Of a stretch of 64,000 nt of DNA, positions 12,411 to 23,882 are shown in pieces. The notes below the pieces were generated by a model. It saw nothing but the letters and a program-made list of their open reading frames with translations. It was not told the DNA's origin and did no database searches. The translations under genes were made by a program, and so were the position numbers. Location: positions 186,001 through 250,000 of the forward strand of contig JAMAHW010000041.1 in NCBI GenBank assembly GCA_023627715.1. The letters run 5' to 3'. Position 1 is the stretch's first letter. Every line of letters begins with the position of its first letter. Origin of the DNA: Periconia sp. R9002. Lineage: Eukaryota > Ascomycota > Dothideomycetes > Pleosporales > Periconiaceae.

Positions 12411-15002
12411 ATGTCTTTCGCTATACCTACACCACCTTCTCGGGACCATGACAGAGACCTCCGTGCCTATGCGTCGCGTACTCAGACCGACACCAACTCT
12501 CTCTCTCGCAACGATTCCATCAAAAGCCCACCCTCCGAGTCAGCGCGCACAGCATCGACTGGTGAACACGCTACACACCAGCGTTTCGTGCTCACAGACC
12601 ATGTTGCTTTCAAATACCTCGAGGAGGATCCGGGCACCACCGTCCTCTCTCGCCGTGAGAAGCTTGAGGGATACGAGGTATATCTGGTCGAGCAATGGGC
12701 ATGTTCTCGCGTTCACCCTACCTTCATCATCACAACGTATACTGGCGATCCCAAAGATACCGCCTGGGCCGGCGTCATCAGCGTTTCCAAGGATGAATCC
12801 CAGTGGTCTCCAACGATGAGGATCTATTTCAAGGCGCTCAACGAGTATCATGCTCGCCGGAAAGAGACTAACCTGGGTACGCTAATGATTACCAATCTAA
12901 ACGGCTTTCCATCGTCCTTGACCATCATACCCATCCCGGACGGTGACCTGAGAAAGAACCGGGAACTTTTTTTCGTGAATGAGAACCTCAAGAGACTGGG
13001 CTGTTCTGGACGTCTGGGCATCAAGTTGGCAGAGCCGAGCAGTGCGACTCAAGCCAAATTCTACCAGCTCTACCGGACGAGCGACAAGGTGCCATTTCAC
13101 AGCGCAGTGATCGAGCTGGTCAAACTCTGTCAGGTCGCCTTGTTCGTTTTTGGAAAGCTGGCTCCCGAATACGCAGATGGCCTGCTATGCGACATCACCG
13201 AGAGGGCCATAAACGATTGGTGGGTTGAGTTTGGCGCTGAATATTACACTGTTGAGCCCCACGATGGCATTCTTGGGCCCACCACAGTCGCCGCGTTATT
13301 AGGGCTGCTCATGGGCGCGAGGAACAGGCTGAGTGCCTGCAATGCTCCCGTCGCCAAAGACGTGTTCGACATGGACAGCACCGTCAAAGCCATCTCGCAT
13401 TTCCAAAAAGCACAGCGCATACCCAAGACGCGCATTCTGGATCGACAAACCCTCGAGCGCCTGCGAAGAGCAACCGCAAAAGCAGCTACCAAAGAGAGTT
13501 GGGCTGTCCCCCGCGCGTTCAAGAGTACCGTGGCCGAATTAGGTGGAAAGGGCGGTGAAATGGTCATGGGCATGGTTGGAGCAGGAGAAAAAGCTGGCAT
13601 TGCTGATATCGAGACAGTGGATATCGACCGATTCATCGACCTTGTGTCGGGTGAACGTGCCAAATGGCTTTGGTATGGGAAGCCACGAAAAAGCAATACA
13701 AATGACATGTTCAATCGACTCCCTGGCGCAGAAGATGCTTCTGCGACTTCTGATCTGCACAAGGGAGATTCTTCACAAGAAAATCATTCGGCAACCACCC
13801 GCAACAGCATCGAGATGGGACTCGCGAAGCGGACCGAGTCTGCGTGGATCAACGACACTTTTGAGAAGGAACGTGACCCGTACTCAAAGCGAGGGGCGAT
13901 CAAGAGAGCAACTGACAAAATTGAATCTGGGACTGGGTTCCACCGGATCAAAGACAAGGTCAATCGACGAAACCACCAGTCTAAGCCCTCAAAGGATGAT
14001 GTATCGTCCCCTATCCATCAGCAAAATCGAGACAGTACCCTAGCTGCTTTGATCCGCCGTGAGAATTCAAGGCGAAGCGCAGAGTTGGGACGAGCTTCCA
14101 TGGAAGCAGACCCCGCCTTTACCAAAGTGCTGACCGAGACGCCCCGAAACTCAGCGAGTACTTTGGCTGTTGAAGAAAATGCATCTCTGAAAAACAAAAC
14201 TAATGACGACTCACTTGCAACTGGCAAGCCTAGTCATACGGAAAAAGAGGAATCGAAACCGCCAACTGCCGAACCTTCTATTGCGGGCTCTATATACCGG
14301 GGTATCGACCTCAACGACAAACTTCCCTTCGAAGAGGCCAGCACGGTCCCTCCTTTCCTCCGTCGAACGCACTCCACTGATCAGCTCGCCTCATACCTCC
14401 CATGCCAGCGCAACGACAACCGCTGGCCCCGCCACCTCTCTTTCAGCATTGCCGAAGACAGCGTCCTAACCTGGAACAGCATCGTTCCTACGACCGTCGC
14501 CCCTTCATCGCCCCCACAAAACCTCCGTGCCGAGCTCGCCACCCATCGGGTTCTCAGCGAAGAAGCAAAACGACTCTACCACCACCTCTCCCTCGTCTCC
14601 GCACACGACCTCGTATGGTCGCAAACGCATCTTTCCACTGTCACCGGCCTCGACACCTCAGCCGAGCAAGACGCCGAACAACTCGATACCTTGTATTACC
14701 CAGCCCTCGAAACTTACCAAGGGCTCCGCGAGGACGCGCACGAAATCATCTCGTCGAACCGCGTGCAGCTTACCGACGCACTGCGCGAACTCGCAAACGT
14801 GGGAGATAAGCTCGAGTACGAGATTGGCGGGCTCAGGAGTCGCGTGGATGACGTGGAGGATGGAGTGGCGGAGCTGGAGAGGCTGGTTGTGGATGTTGAG
14901 GAGAGGGTGAGGGAGCTGGAGAGCGTGCTGGGTGGGACCGAGCGGGAGGGTTGGATGAGGTGGATGCTGAGGATTTTAACGGGAATTGATGCGCGTGATT
15001 GA
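12411..15002 (+). CDS. STB6-like (putative Sin3-binding) protein
   Basis: An intronless frame of 863 residues. After a Ser/Thr-rich N-terminus, residues about 57-110 read FVLTDHVAFKYLEEDPGT and GYEVYLVEQWACSR, which I recognise as the conserved N-terminal domain of fungal STB6/STB2-type proteins, named from two-hybrid binding to the Sin3 corepressor in yeast. Residues about 280-345 (DGILGPTTVAALLGLL ... ISHFQKAQRIPKTRILDRQT) have the pattern of a peptidoglycan-binding-like helical repeat. A long disordered charged region follows, then a predicted coiled coil near residues 770-845. A role in chromatin is inferred from the yeast name only; no DNA-binding motif is visible. Confidence 0.6.
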   Translation: MSFAIPTPPSRDHDRDLRAYASRTQTDTNSLSRNDSIKSPPSESARTASTGEHATHQRFVLTDHVAFKYLEEDPGTTVLSRREKLEGYEVYLVEQWACSRVHPTFIITTYTGDPKDTAWAGVISVSKDESQWSPTMRIYFKALNEYHARRKETNLGTLMITNLNGFPSSLTIIPIPDGDLRKNRELFFVNENLKRLGCSGRLGIKLAEPSSATQAKFYQLYRTSDKVPFHSAVIELVKLCQVALFVFGKLAPEYADGLLCDITERAINDWWVEFGAEYYTVEPHDGILGPTTVAALLGLLMGARNRLSACNAPVAKDVFDMDSTVKAISHFQKAQRIPKTRILDRQTLERLRRATAKAATKESWAVPRAFKSTVAELGGKGGEMVMGMVGAGEKAGIADIETVDIDRFIDLVSGERAKWLWYGKPRKSNTNDMFNRLPGAEDASATSDLHKGDSSQENHSATTRNSIEMGLAKRTESAWINDTFEKERDPYSKRGAIKRATDKIESGTGFHRIKDKVNRRNHQSKPSKDDVSSPIHQQNRDSTLAALIRRENSRRSAELGRASMEADPAFTKVLTETPRNSASTLAVEENASLKNKTNDDSLATGKPSHTEKEESKPPTAEPSIAGSIYRGIDLNDKLPFEEASTVPPFLRRTHSTDQLASYLPCQRNDNRWPRHLSFSIAEDSVLTWNSIVPTTVAPSSPPQNLRAELATHRVLSEEAKRLYHHLSLVSAHDLVWSQTHLSTVTGLDTSAEQDAEQLDTLYYPALETYQGLREDAHEIISSNRVQLTDALRELANVGDKLEYEIGGLRSRVDDVEDGVAELERLVVDVEERVRELESVLGGTEREGWMRWMLRILTGIDARD

Positions 15003-16075
15003 TTAATCACGTGTGGAGAGCCAAAAATGTATATAGCGACTATGAGGGCCTTGGCCCGGGTTTTTTTTTCGTGTTAATGATTCTCCATTTTGAATATATT
15101 GTATTTATCTTAATAACTCCCATCTATCTCATCGAACTTGCATGTACATCAATTGCTTCTATCATTTCACCTGGTCAGTATGTATGCGACTCAAAAAAGC
15201 CTGGTGTTGGAAGATTCAAATGTTGGTTATTGGGATCGCGGAGCACGTGACAGTCTCCTTCACCGCCAAGAACGGACCCCGCCATACATCACACCACCTA
15301 ACACCCCAATCCCAATCCTCGAACACCAAGAAACGAATCCAGTTGGAGCAGCGAATTGGATGATTGGCCTCCTTATTATCCCGTAGATTGACCTAATCCT
15401 TTTGAGGACGATGAGGTTGAAGAATCGGAAGGTGAGGTGGTGAAACAGGAGGATGAGATTCATGAGTTGGGGTATAGATATGAACCTGATGATGTGGTGC
15501 TTGAGCCTTTGGATCGCAGTTCGCGAAGCAGAAGATCAAGAGCGAGCTTTCGGGAGGAATTTGATTGACTCACAAGGAACGTGAAGAGGGATTAAGATGC
15601 TGCTGCCGCCAACACAAGCGTTTTGCGAGCTCATTAATTAGGATTCATTGACTGACAAGGCAAAGGGAGAAAGAGTACCTATGTAGATTCCAGTGGATAG
15701 AGTTGGATTCTTGGACAAGATGAACATGGAAACTCAAGTGCTCCTTGTAAAGCATCATCAATATCTACTGTCGTATCCTCCATGTGTTGATCTATGATAA
15801 GGTTGCAGCCAATATGTCAGGGTCATGGATCTGTATGATGCGTACCTATGTATGTATTGGTAGAGCTAGCTAGCTACCTAGCTATCTACCTACCTATGTA
15901 GATGTCTGGCTCCGGCCCTCCGTGCCTTCCTCCTAGGTGTATACCCTGGCAAATCCTGTTCCGTTTTAGTACGTGCGCTTAGTCACGCCGTCCCCCACCT
16001 GCTGCGAATGCCATAGACACGCCTCCCTCCCTGCCTCCCTTCTTTTCTCCTCCGTCGAATTTTTCAAGTTTCAGC
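15003..16075. other. Intergenic, holding one coding-like remnant
   Basis: This 1.07 kb region contains the remnant described at 15302-15568 and, near 15.85-15.90 kb, simple TAGC/CTAC-rich sequence. The right end is pyrimidine-rich and is the likely promoter of the next gene. Confidence 0.4.
15302..15568 (+). pseudogene. Possible gene remnant with internal TGA
   Basis: One frame reads HPNPNPRTPRNESSWSS ... DDWPPYYPVD, then TGA at 15389-15391, then PNPFEDDEVEESEGE and about 45 more charged residues to a TGA at 15566-15568. The composition is protein-like on both sides of the stop. There is no ATG and no clear intron that would remove the stop. It may be the decayed 3' end of a small gene, or chance. 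Confidence 0.25.
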
Positions 16076-17296
16076 ATGGAGGATTCGAACAACACCATAA
16101 CACCACAGTCACAACAGGGTCTTCGCAATGAAGACAATCAGACCATAGTCACAGAGGTTATCCCAGGCACCACCGGGAACTCTACCAGTCTTTCCCCCAC
16201 GGAAAAACAGCTTGCTGACGAAGTGTCCCAGTTGAAAATTCTGCTTGAAGCCGAGAAACGCAAGAACGCGAACTTGGTAAAGGAGAATACCACTCTTCAA
16301 AGCATGGCCGCCCGTTTGGGGCTGGAGCTCGATCGCCTCAAGCAGCAAATGAGGAAGCGAGAATCAGGTGAGTCGAGTGATTCTTCCCATTCGAAGAGAC
16401 ATCGTGCTCAGACTGAAGATGATATGCCATGTGACACCGCGACTGAAGACTCCTCTGGAGCCCTGTCGCGGGTAACGCATACCTTGCCTGCTCTGGGGAC
16501 CAGGCGGACACATTCTCAAGCCCAGGGCAAAGACGCTTCACACGAAAGTGGAAGATTAAGCCTTGGCCATGCCTCCAGTATCACACTCGGAAACCGTCCA
16601 GATCTGTCTTTACCGCGTGTCGAAGAGGAAACAACTCTCAGGACGCCACGGTCTACGGTTCCGAGCGGGGCTGGTGGCTTCATTCTGGCACGGCCTCGGA
16701 ATGGCTCTTCATCCGGCCAGCATGGTCCTGCACAAAGTAAATCCCAGAACGATCCCGCTACGGGCGATGCTCCCAGTGGCTCTCAGGGTGGTCCTGCACT
16801 CAGTGGACCCCCGATGGCTCAAGGATCGCAGGCTCAGGGTGGCTTTGGGTCGGCCCAGCCGCAAGCTACGACGGCCGTGCAATTGACCATTCCTGAATGC
16901 TTCTTTTATGATCCAGCTCGGGATCTGAGACGCCCATTCAGCGACCTCCCGGTCGCCGTTTCACGCCGGCTGATAGACGTCTTTAGTCAACAGTGTCGGC
17001 TGAACAACTCCACCACCGACAAGTATCAGACAATAATGAAGCCATATAATCAGTCAAATCATTTCAATAAACCGAAATGCATTCGGACTTATACGGTTAT
17101 TCGAAGCTCGAACTCCCCGTCCATTCAGCCAGGATCACGGGCATGTTCATCGTGCATCAAGGCAAAAGCACCATGTGTTGTACTTCGAAAACATCAGAAC
17201 GACAATACTGGTGTTTTGGTTTTCTTGCCCTTGCCACCAAGTAGCTTGCCTGCTGGCGCTACGTGGCAAGATATCTCATATTGGCTGGCGTCTTGA
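16076..17296 (+). CDS. Module-B protein: coiled coil plus C-terminal C-x2-C-x6-C-x5-H domain
   Basis: A 406-residue frame with no family I recognise. Residues about 40-95 form a coiled coil (ADEVSQLKILLEAEKRKNAN ... AARLGLELDRLKQQMRKR), followed by a basic patch (SKRHR) that could be a nuclear signal. Then comes a Ser/Gly/Gln-rich linker and, from about residue 272, a domain shared with the gene at 21649-22882: YDPARDLRRPFSDLPVAVSR, CIRTYTVIR, RACSSCIKAKAPCVVLRKH and TWQDISYWL. The spacing C-x2-C-x6-C resembles the first half of a Zn2Cys6 cluster but sits at the C-terminus. Immediately downstream lies a hairpin repeat array. Nucleic-acid binding is inference only. Confidence 0.75.
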   Translation: MEDSNNTITPQSQQGLRNEDNQTIVTEVIPGTTGNSTSLSPTEKQLADEVSQLKILLEAEKRKNANLVKENTTLQSMAARLGLELDRLKQQMRKRESGESSDSSHSKRHRAQTEDDMPCDTATEDSSGALSRVTHTLPALGTRRTHSQAQGKDASHESGRLSLGHASSITLGNRPDLSLPRVEEETTLRTPRSTVPSGAGGFILARPRNGSSSGQHGPAQSKSQNDPATGDAPSGSQGGPALSGPPMAQGSQAQGGFGSAQPQATTAVQLTIPECFFYDPARDLRRPFSDLPVAVSRRLIDVFSQQCRLNNSTTDKYQTIMKPYNQSNHFNKPKCIRTYTVIRSSNSPSIQPGSRACSSCIKAKAPCVVLRKHQNDNTGVLVFLPLPPSSLPAGATWQDISYWLAS

Positions 17297-19480
17297 GAAA
17301 CGGGGATAAAGTCGATATATCTCCACGTTTTTCTCGAAGCTGTGCCTTTTGATCTCCTTTGTCTTGGAGATTTTTGTCTGTTTTAATTCCCTATTTAGGG
17401 GGTTTTATCATTTGATCTCTTGTTCATTGGGGGTCTTTTCATCCTTCTTCTACCTTGTAGGGGTTTTGCTTTGATCTGCCGTTTGTTGAAGGTCTCTTGA
17501 TCCTTCTTCTACTTTGTAGGGGTTTGCTCTTGATCTCATATTCATTAGAGGTCTTTTCATCCTTCTTCTTCTTCTACTTCGTAGGGGTCTTCTCTTGATC
17601 TCCTGCGGCTTGGAGGTCTCCCTGCTCTCCTGCTTAACAGTTATAGCTTTGCTCGCAATTGAGTGCCTTCCTGGTCCTCTTTCGTCCTGGTCCTCGTCTA
17701 TCAGGTTTGGTTTGCGCCCTTTCGAAGCCTCTCATATTGGCTTCGTTCGCTAACACTTCCTTTGTTTCTTCGGACTGAGTTTAAGGGCAACAATATTACG
17801 AGCAAACACCAGGGCCATGCTCTCCCCTCTACTGAAGAAGATGGCGAGTTGAGTGCCAACGACGTCACTGAAGGCGTATCCCACGGCAGCACGATGATAG
17901 ATTCTCCGCAGGAGGCGGTGATTGGTTTGAACGAAAAGCAGGCGTTGGAAGTATATCGACATGGTTAGGAATGGGCCATCGATGTTGGCGGCTACTAGCG
18001 CACGGCCTCTGTTGGGCTCAATGTCACTGGCAAATTGCTAGCGCCCGATGGTCAACAAGATATGATTCACAGCGACCTTTTCTATCAATGTGCCAATTTC
18101 TCACAACTGTCTGGAGAATGATTTCGTGCCTGGGTTGACGGAAATCGTCGTTGGGGTTGAAACTACAATTGGGTGCCTGTGCCTCTCTACCGAAAATGTT
18201 TCTATTTTATTTTCTCATGCTTCTCTATATGGATTGAGAAGGAGCAAAGGAAATGGCTAGTCTTGTACCCCATAATGTATCCTGTCACTCGCAACTCAGA
18301 CTTTCAAAATTGTTTTGCTCTTCTCATTTATGCCTCTGATGTCTAGAGAAGGCTTCGAATCGTTTTGGTAGTTGTTGTTACTTTAAGACGGAGAAATTCA
18401 AGCTCACGAACATCAAAACTGAATGACGCACCACTTTACGCAAGGCGGCAGCAATCTTGCTAAACTATGAGATGGTGGCGACACTGCGAGTGAACATCCA
18501 GTGTCTTTCATCGCATCTGTCGCGGTTTGTGTGTAATTGTTGATAGATTTCTTTGATTTTTCTATAGACTTCTCTTGCTCGTTGATTGCTAGCAAAGTAG
18601 TAGCAATAGGTGAAGCAAACAGCTAGCATGTACATAAAGAGCTCTCTCTCACTATCTGAATATGTTCAGCTTCTTCCTTTGAGCACAGTTAGCCCCTATA
18701 GCATCTCACAGCAACACTCGCGTCTTCCTGAAATATCATCTTGTTATAGAATTGCCCTTGAGTTGAAGACGTGCACATGCCGCCCAGAAGTACCTGGATT
18801 CCTTATATTGTGGAATCAGGAAGCTTGACGTGGGCCATTAATGTGTTCAATGATATTGACGATTGCAAGGCCCAAGTCTCGGCTGGCTGATTTCAATCGA
18901 GAAAGAAAGTGACTATTTTGCCAGTCCCAGACTGCCTGAAATATGCTGCTTGGGGATAAGTTCTCAAAAGATGAAGGCATCGAATTGAGCCTCGAGACGC
19001 AATCTATCAAATTAAATTTAGATATTTTATAGTACCGCAGTACTAAGGGCTACCCCTACCCATACAAAAACAGTATTATATAAAAAAACACAAGAAAACC
19101 GAAAATCGAAACGACAGATTGCCTTCAATTGTACACGCTCATTAGTAAGGACGTCTGTTCAATGTCGTGGTGTCGTTGGGGCATTGTCACTCATCTCACG
19201 GCGTGATGAGTGGATTTCTGTCATTGTCTTGCATTGTATAAAGGCCACGAACTGACTTGATGCTAGTCCCGGCATGACGCTAACCCGAATTTAGGTTAGA
19301 TGATTGAGCAATTGGTTACTCGCTTCACTGCGTTTGCTCCCAGGATTATATATATACACCGACTCCACAGGTCAGTTACTCGCGATCTGATTCCGCCCCG
19401 CCTGCCCACCAACCCAAAGCACCTGCAGTGTTCTCAATCTTCAGTTGCAGGCTACGAACGTGGAAGCAATACACACTACA
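17297..19480. other. 2.2 kb without a supported gene
   Basis: After the tandem array the sequence has short open frames only. One at 17663-17968 (+) has an acidic, protein-like end but no ATG-led domain and no similarity to neighbours. The right end is the promoter of the F-box-like gene at 19481. Confidence 0.4.
17340..17625 (+). repeat. 3' tandem array (about 58-65 base units) with hairpin-forming cores
   Basis: The array starts about 44 bases after the stop of the module-B gene. Imperfect units start with GATCT and carry an inverted repeat: CCCTA-TT-TAGGG in the first, then CTAC-CTT-GTAG, CTAC-TTT-GTAG and CTAC-TTC-GTAG. A second pair, TCTCC...GGAGA or CTCC...GGAG, is present in the first and last units. 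Loops vary while stems are kept. Confidence 0.8.
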
Positions 19481-20973
19481 ATGGATCCCTCGTCTTCGAC
19501 ATGCGCGCCTTCATCTGCGCCTGTGCCTGCGCCTACGCTCGCGGTATCTAGTCGAGGATCAGATCACCACCGCCCTACCGAGGACTTGAATTCACAACAG
19601 CGCTGTGACGAAGAATTAGGCCAACCGGTGGATAATAGTACCAGTAAGTTCGCTGACGCCCACTTTGCAACTAAGTCCCTAACTGGAGCACAGGTCGATA
19701 TTCCAATACTTCCCTTCTGCTCGCATTACCGCTTGAAATAATCCAGATGGTCTTCGGTAGGGTAGACATCAAAGACAAGTGCGCGCTCCGACAGACATGC
19801 CGAGAATTCGAAAAGATACTGTATGATACATTCTTTGACGAGGTTTGCGGAGATCTAAGCATTACGATCCATCCTATTAGTACGGAAAGACTACGATACA
19901 TTGCGGAAATACCACGACTAGCCGCGAAGGTGCATTATGTGAACATCACCACGTACATGCTCCGGGATCATGGTGGTGACTCTATACACTGGCAGGCATA
20001 CGATAGGCTCTGTGTGGAAGAGAATGAAGCAATGAGCCAGGCTGAGGACATCCCTGCCTACTGTCGTTCCATCATGAAGTCTCTGTGGGCCATGCCGAAC
20101 TTGAAAAGTGTGACGGTGTCGGATGTAGACCATCCATGGCGCACCACAACACCGTACATTTTAGGCAAACGCATGATTGAACGGATCACAGGTTGCATTG
20201 TCGAGCAGGATCTACTGGAGGAATTCACACCCGAACAGTGGAAACATCGCCAGAAGATCTCAACACAAATCCTTCCCCATCTCGCGGTCCTGCTTCGGAC
20301 CCGAAACATTGCATTAGACGCCATGATTCGCATACGCGGCGACCTCGAACACCACATACATAATACTGACCATGTGCACACTACACAATTCTTCGCGGCG
20401 TGGCATTTTGTCGCACCGCATATCCGAGATTTCATTGTTGATTGGAACTACGACAAGGATAACGCAGGTACGACGGAGGCCTTGTTGACTGGAGCGGATC
20501 CAGAGACATATTGTATACAGAACTCAGACTTTGGAGTTTTCGCACCGCCATTTCCCTACCCGAGGGTCAAAACCGGTTTCTCCCCAAAGCTCAAGAATTT
20601 GATACTGCGAAATATGGAGATCAAACCAATTTCTTTGATTGATTGCCTACAGACCTGCTCAAGCTGTATCAACATTGAGATCCAAGATGTCATTCTGTTT
20701 TTTGATTCGAACGATTGCATTACTTGGCAGGACGTGTTCCAGGTCATGCAGACGATGCGCTTGAATTCACTCCGTCTGTACGCTCTCGGCCATTACCCTG
20801 ACGATAGAGGCGAAATACCGCAATACGCCAAAACGATCGCGTCAGTATACGACTATGAAATACCCATATTGCTCGCGGAGCTTGTTCAAGATGCTGGCTT
20901 CTCGTGGATCAATCTTGAAAAAGCCGTCAATCACACTAATGAGGTATTGAGGACGCAGACCAAAGTCGGCTAA
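19481..20973 (+). CDS. F-box-like protein, family 1, copy 1
   Basis: Two exons, 19481-19643 and 19694-20973, with a 50-base intron give 480 residues. Exon 1 encodes a Ser/Pro-rich leader. Exon 2 opens with LLLALPLEIIQMVFGRVDIK followed by DKCALRQTCREFEKIL, an F-box-like helical start, and continues into an alpha-helical/LRR-like region typical of fungal F-box proteins (LKNLILRNMEIKPISL). It is clearly paralogous to the gene at 37163-38731: HPISTERLRYIAEIPRL here against HPISTEKLQSIASMPRL there, and WMLRDH/YMLRDH. F-box proteins usually bring substrates to SCF ubiquitin ligases; whether this one binds Skp1 is not known. Confidence 0.8.
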
Positions 20974-21648
20974 TGTCGCGCTATTATGATACAGCCTGCG
21001 TGTCTGTTGCTGGCGCTGGACGGTGTAATTATTGCCAGTATCCATGACGCTGCGTTGAACCGCCTCTCCCTGCCAAACAAAGTGGGTGAGAGCCAAATGG
21101 ATACTGAAAGAGGCAATATACTTCTCACGGTCAATATGACAGGAAATGAGGGTCTCGGTTGCTGTACAATTTGGAGTATTTATTGATCGAGCGGAGGTTT
21201 CTTTGCATGACAGAGAGTGCAGTTAGTTAGTAATAGTTTGTGCCGCGTCAGTGGAACGGAATTAAATACTGGTAATGTCAACCTTCGACTTTTTCCTTTC
21301 AAGCTTTTTAGTTTTGGCGAGAAGGCGTAGTAGTGATGGTATGAACAGCACTGAGGTACTCATTACCAGCATTGTAGTGAATGATACGAAGAATAAGAAA
21401 AATATGAAAATATTCATTGTGCATCACGATAGCACTTGAGTATTGTTGTTTCATGAAGCTAATGAGATTGATCAACTGCCGAGATGGAAACACTCAACCT
21501 GGCACTTACGGTACATGCTTTCGCAATCCATTCGCCCCCTCCCCAAAGCCAGTGCTCTATTCGGGGAAGCGCAAACAAACGTAACAGTATCATGTATTTG
21601 ATAGCAGCCGGTACAGCATGGTTTCCATTAGGAAACATGATTCCTCCC
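20974..21648. other. Intergenic between convergent genes
   Basis: This is 675 bases between the 3' ends of the F-box-like gene (+) and the module A+B gene (-). Apart from the hairpin at 21617-21639, nothing notable is seen. Confidence 0.5.
21617..21639 (-). other. Single inverted repeat just after the stop of the A+B gene
   Basis: GTTTCC-ATTA-GGAAAC forms a 6-base stem, extended outward to 9 pairs with one bulged base. It lies about 10 bases past the stop codon at 21649-21651 and is the only such structure in this 3' flank. Confidence 0.5.
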
Positions 21649-22882
21649 TCAAATCCAAAACTCCAAATCCCTCCAAGTACCCTCAGGGGAGAGGCACGAA
21701 TCCGGTTTTGGGAGAATGACAAGGACGTTGCGGTCCAAAACCTCGTGCTTCCGGAGAAGAATGCAAGCGTGGCTATTCTTAACACAGTTGCGACACGCCC
21801 TCTCCAATCCCTTTTTGTAGACAGGACCTTTCCAGTTATGCACGAATGCCTGGATACACCTGTTCGATCTCAAGTATGTCGACTGAGTGGTAGGATTGAA
21901 TACGGATTGAATGGTTGCCTTAGCTCGGTTGCTTTCAAAGGCGGAGATGAGGTGCTTTGCGACGTCACTAGGCAGATCGGCCAGCGGTTTCCGAGATTGG
22001 CTGTCAGAGTCGTAGACGAACACTTCCAGGAACATCTCGGGCAGGGTTCTGGTAGCAGGAAATCTGACACAATTCGTGGAGGTCGGATGGAACGCATCCT
22101 CCGATTCCCCGCCTTCCACATTTCGGTTGAAGGTAAGATCGGAAAGAGAATCATGTTCCTGAGAACTTGGTAAAAATCTCGATCTTTTTGAGCGAGAACG
22201 CCAGTCTCCTTCGTCTTTACCCTCCAAATCGTTGAATCTCTCTCTAAGTTCGGCTTGCAACTGTTCTTTATCCTGTATAAGACGCTGTCCCAATTCTTGT
22301 GTGAGACGAGGTCCGATTTGTTCCTGCCGATGCTCGATCTGTTCCTGCCGACGTTCCATTTGTTCCTGCCAACGTCCCATTTGTTCCTCCCAATACTTGT
22401 GTTGTTCTAGCTGTTCCAAGCAATACTGTAGCTGTTCCGCGTGACGGTGATCCAACTGAACAAACATGTCGGCTTGATCAGCCTGGGCCTGCTCCCGGGA
22501 TTTGACTGCACGAATAGATGCCCGAATACCCCCATACGAACTTGCAGGATTTGCTCCGGATGAGATTTGGGGAACGTCGGATAGCTCTCCAAGAGGATGG
22601 TCATTCCTTCCCATCTGACCTACATCGACGGTAGGCGAGGAACGGACGGAATCGGTCGTGAATGGTGCTCGATCAGACCCACCCTCATGACTTACTGGAG
22701 GACAAAGAATCTATAAATTGTCAGAGACCCGCATTCAAAGTGAGAAAAGGGATAAATACCGTGCGACGAGGGTGTCGAATACCACACATATCACAGATAC
22801 CCTCGCAAGTCCCAATACTCCGCTGGTCTGGCGGATGGTGCAACCACGGTTGGGCACAGAGCCCGCACACTTGACCTTCCAT
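21649..22882 (-). CDS. Module A + module B fusion protein
   Basis: Exons 22760-22882 and 21649-22710 (49-base intron) give 394 residues. Module A is residues 6-44: CGLC, H, then TCEGICDMCGIRH and a last C encoded just after the splice. The intron falls at the same place and phase as in the gene at 29119. A Gln/Glu-rich coiled coil with WQEQMERRQEQIEHRQEQI repeats follows, then a basic patch (RSRSKRSR) and, from about residue 270, module B ending RACRNCVKNSHACILLRKH and GTWRDLEFWI. Sequence upstream of the ATG still reads FDPQQRAILSKLL, like the pre-finger segment of the paralogues, so an unseen 5' exon or a lost start is possible. A donor-like site at 22695 could give a second intron. Confidence 0.7.
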
Positions 22883-23882
22883 ATTGACTAGCAATTTGCT
22901 CAAAATCGCTCGTTGCTGAGGGTCAAAACAAGCTCTGGACCAGCGCTGAGGCGCCAACGTAGTTATGGTGGCGGCCGTGGAGGGTAGACAACAGAAGAGG
23001 AGTCTTGGGGCTGAAAAGTTTTTGAGGTGATAGTTTGCGCGCTACGCATACGCACGCAAATTTTGGCGGTTTTCGTTTGCTGCAGTTGTTGCCTTCATTG
23101 GCTGCGTCATGTTTGTTGACGTATGGATAACGAGTTGTCGGTGGAAAGTAGAAAATGCTTTCACTGACCCACCCCTCATGATTGTCAGCTAATGCGACAC
23201 TTTCATCATGACAGAAAGATTCAAAATACTACGGGGTCAATCGAATGCACCAAATTCAAGGCCAGAAAAACCATTTCGCATCATAGCAGCACCGAGTTGT
23301 GTTGGCAAATCAAGCAGGATAACTAGTATTGCAAGGCCACCAGCTTGCTAACTGTGTCCCTTGAGTTGGTAGTCAGGCAAAATAGCTTTCTGGTGGGAGA
23401 CAAAGTTTTGTTGCTTCCGCTATACAATTATGGATTATCGCTACTGTCTACTGAGGTACCTATGTATCGATGAGGCATACCATTGTTGGAGGACACTGGT
23501 GTAAGAGCATGAGAGTTGGAGGAGAAGTGATTAATTGATGGAGCAGTACTATGAAAGATGTGGTGTATATACACGGGGACACGTGACCTGAAAACAGCGG
23601 TACATTCACTCAAACAACCATCACCCGCTATCCTCTTTTTGCCGAAGCGCCACATACCCTACAACGTCACTTTGTACGATCTGGCGGTTTCATAATAAAC
23701 ACAGTACGCTAAACGCTTGGTAAATTTTTTAATGTGCACACACAGTGACAATTGGTACACGAAGATGCAAAGTTTCTGCCTGAAGAGATGTATTATTGGA
23801 ACATTTGTGGAGTATTCGTCTAAAGAGACAAGGCTACCTATGTATACTAATTTCCCTCAGTAGCCAAACTCCAAAGCAGACT
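22883..23882. other. Intergenic, 1.0 kb
   Basis: This holds the promoter or missing 5' exon of the A+B gene and the 3' flank of the A+C gene. In the flank, GGCTAC at 23832-23837 and GTAGCC at 23860-23865 form a 6-base stem with a long loop. No other feature is seen. Confidence 0.4.
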
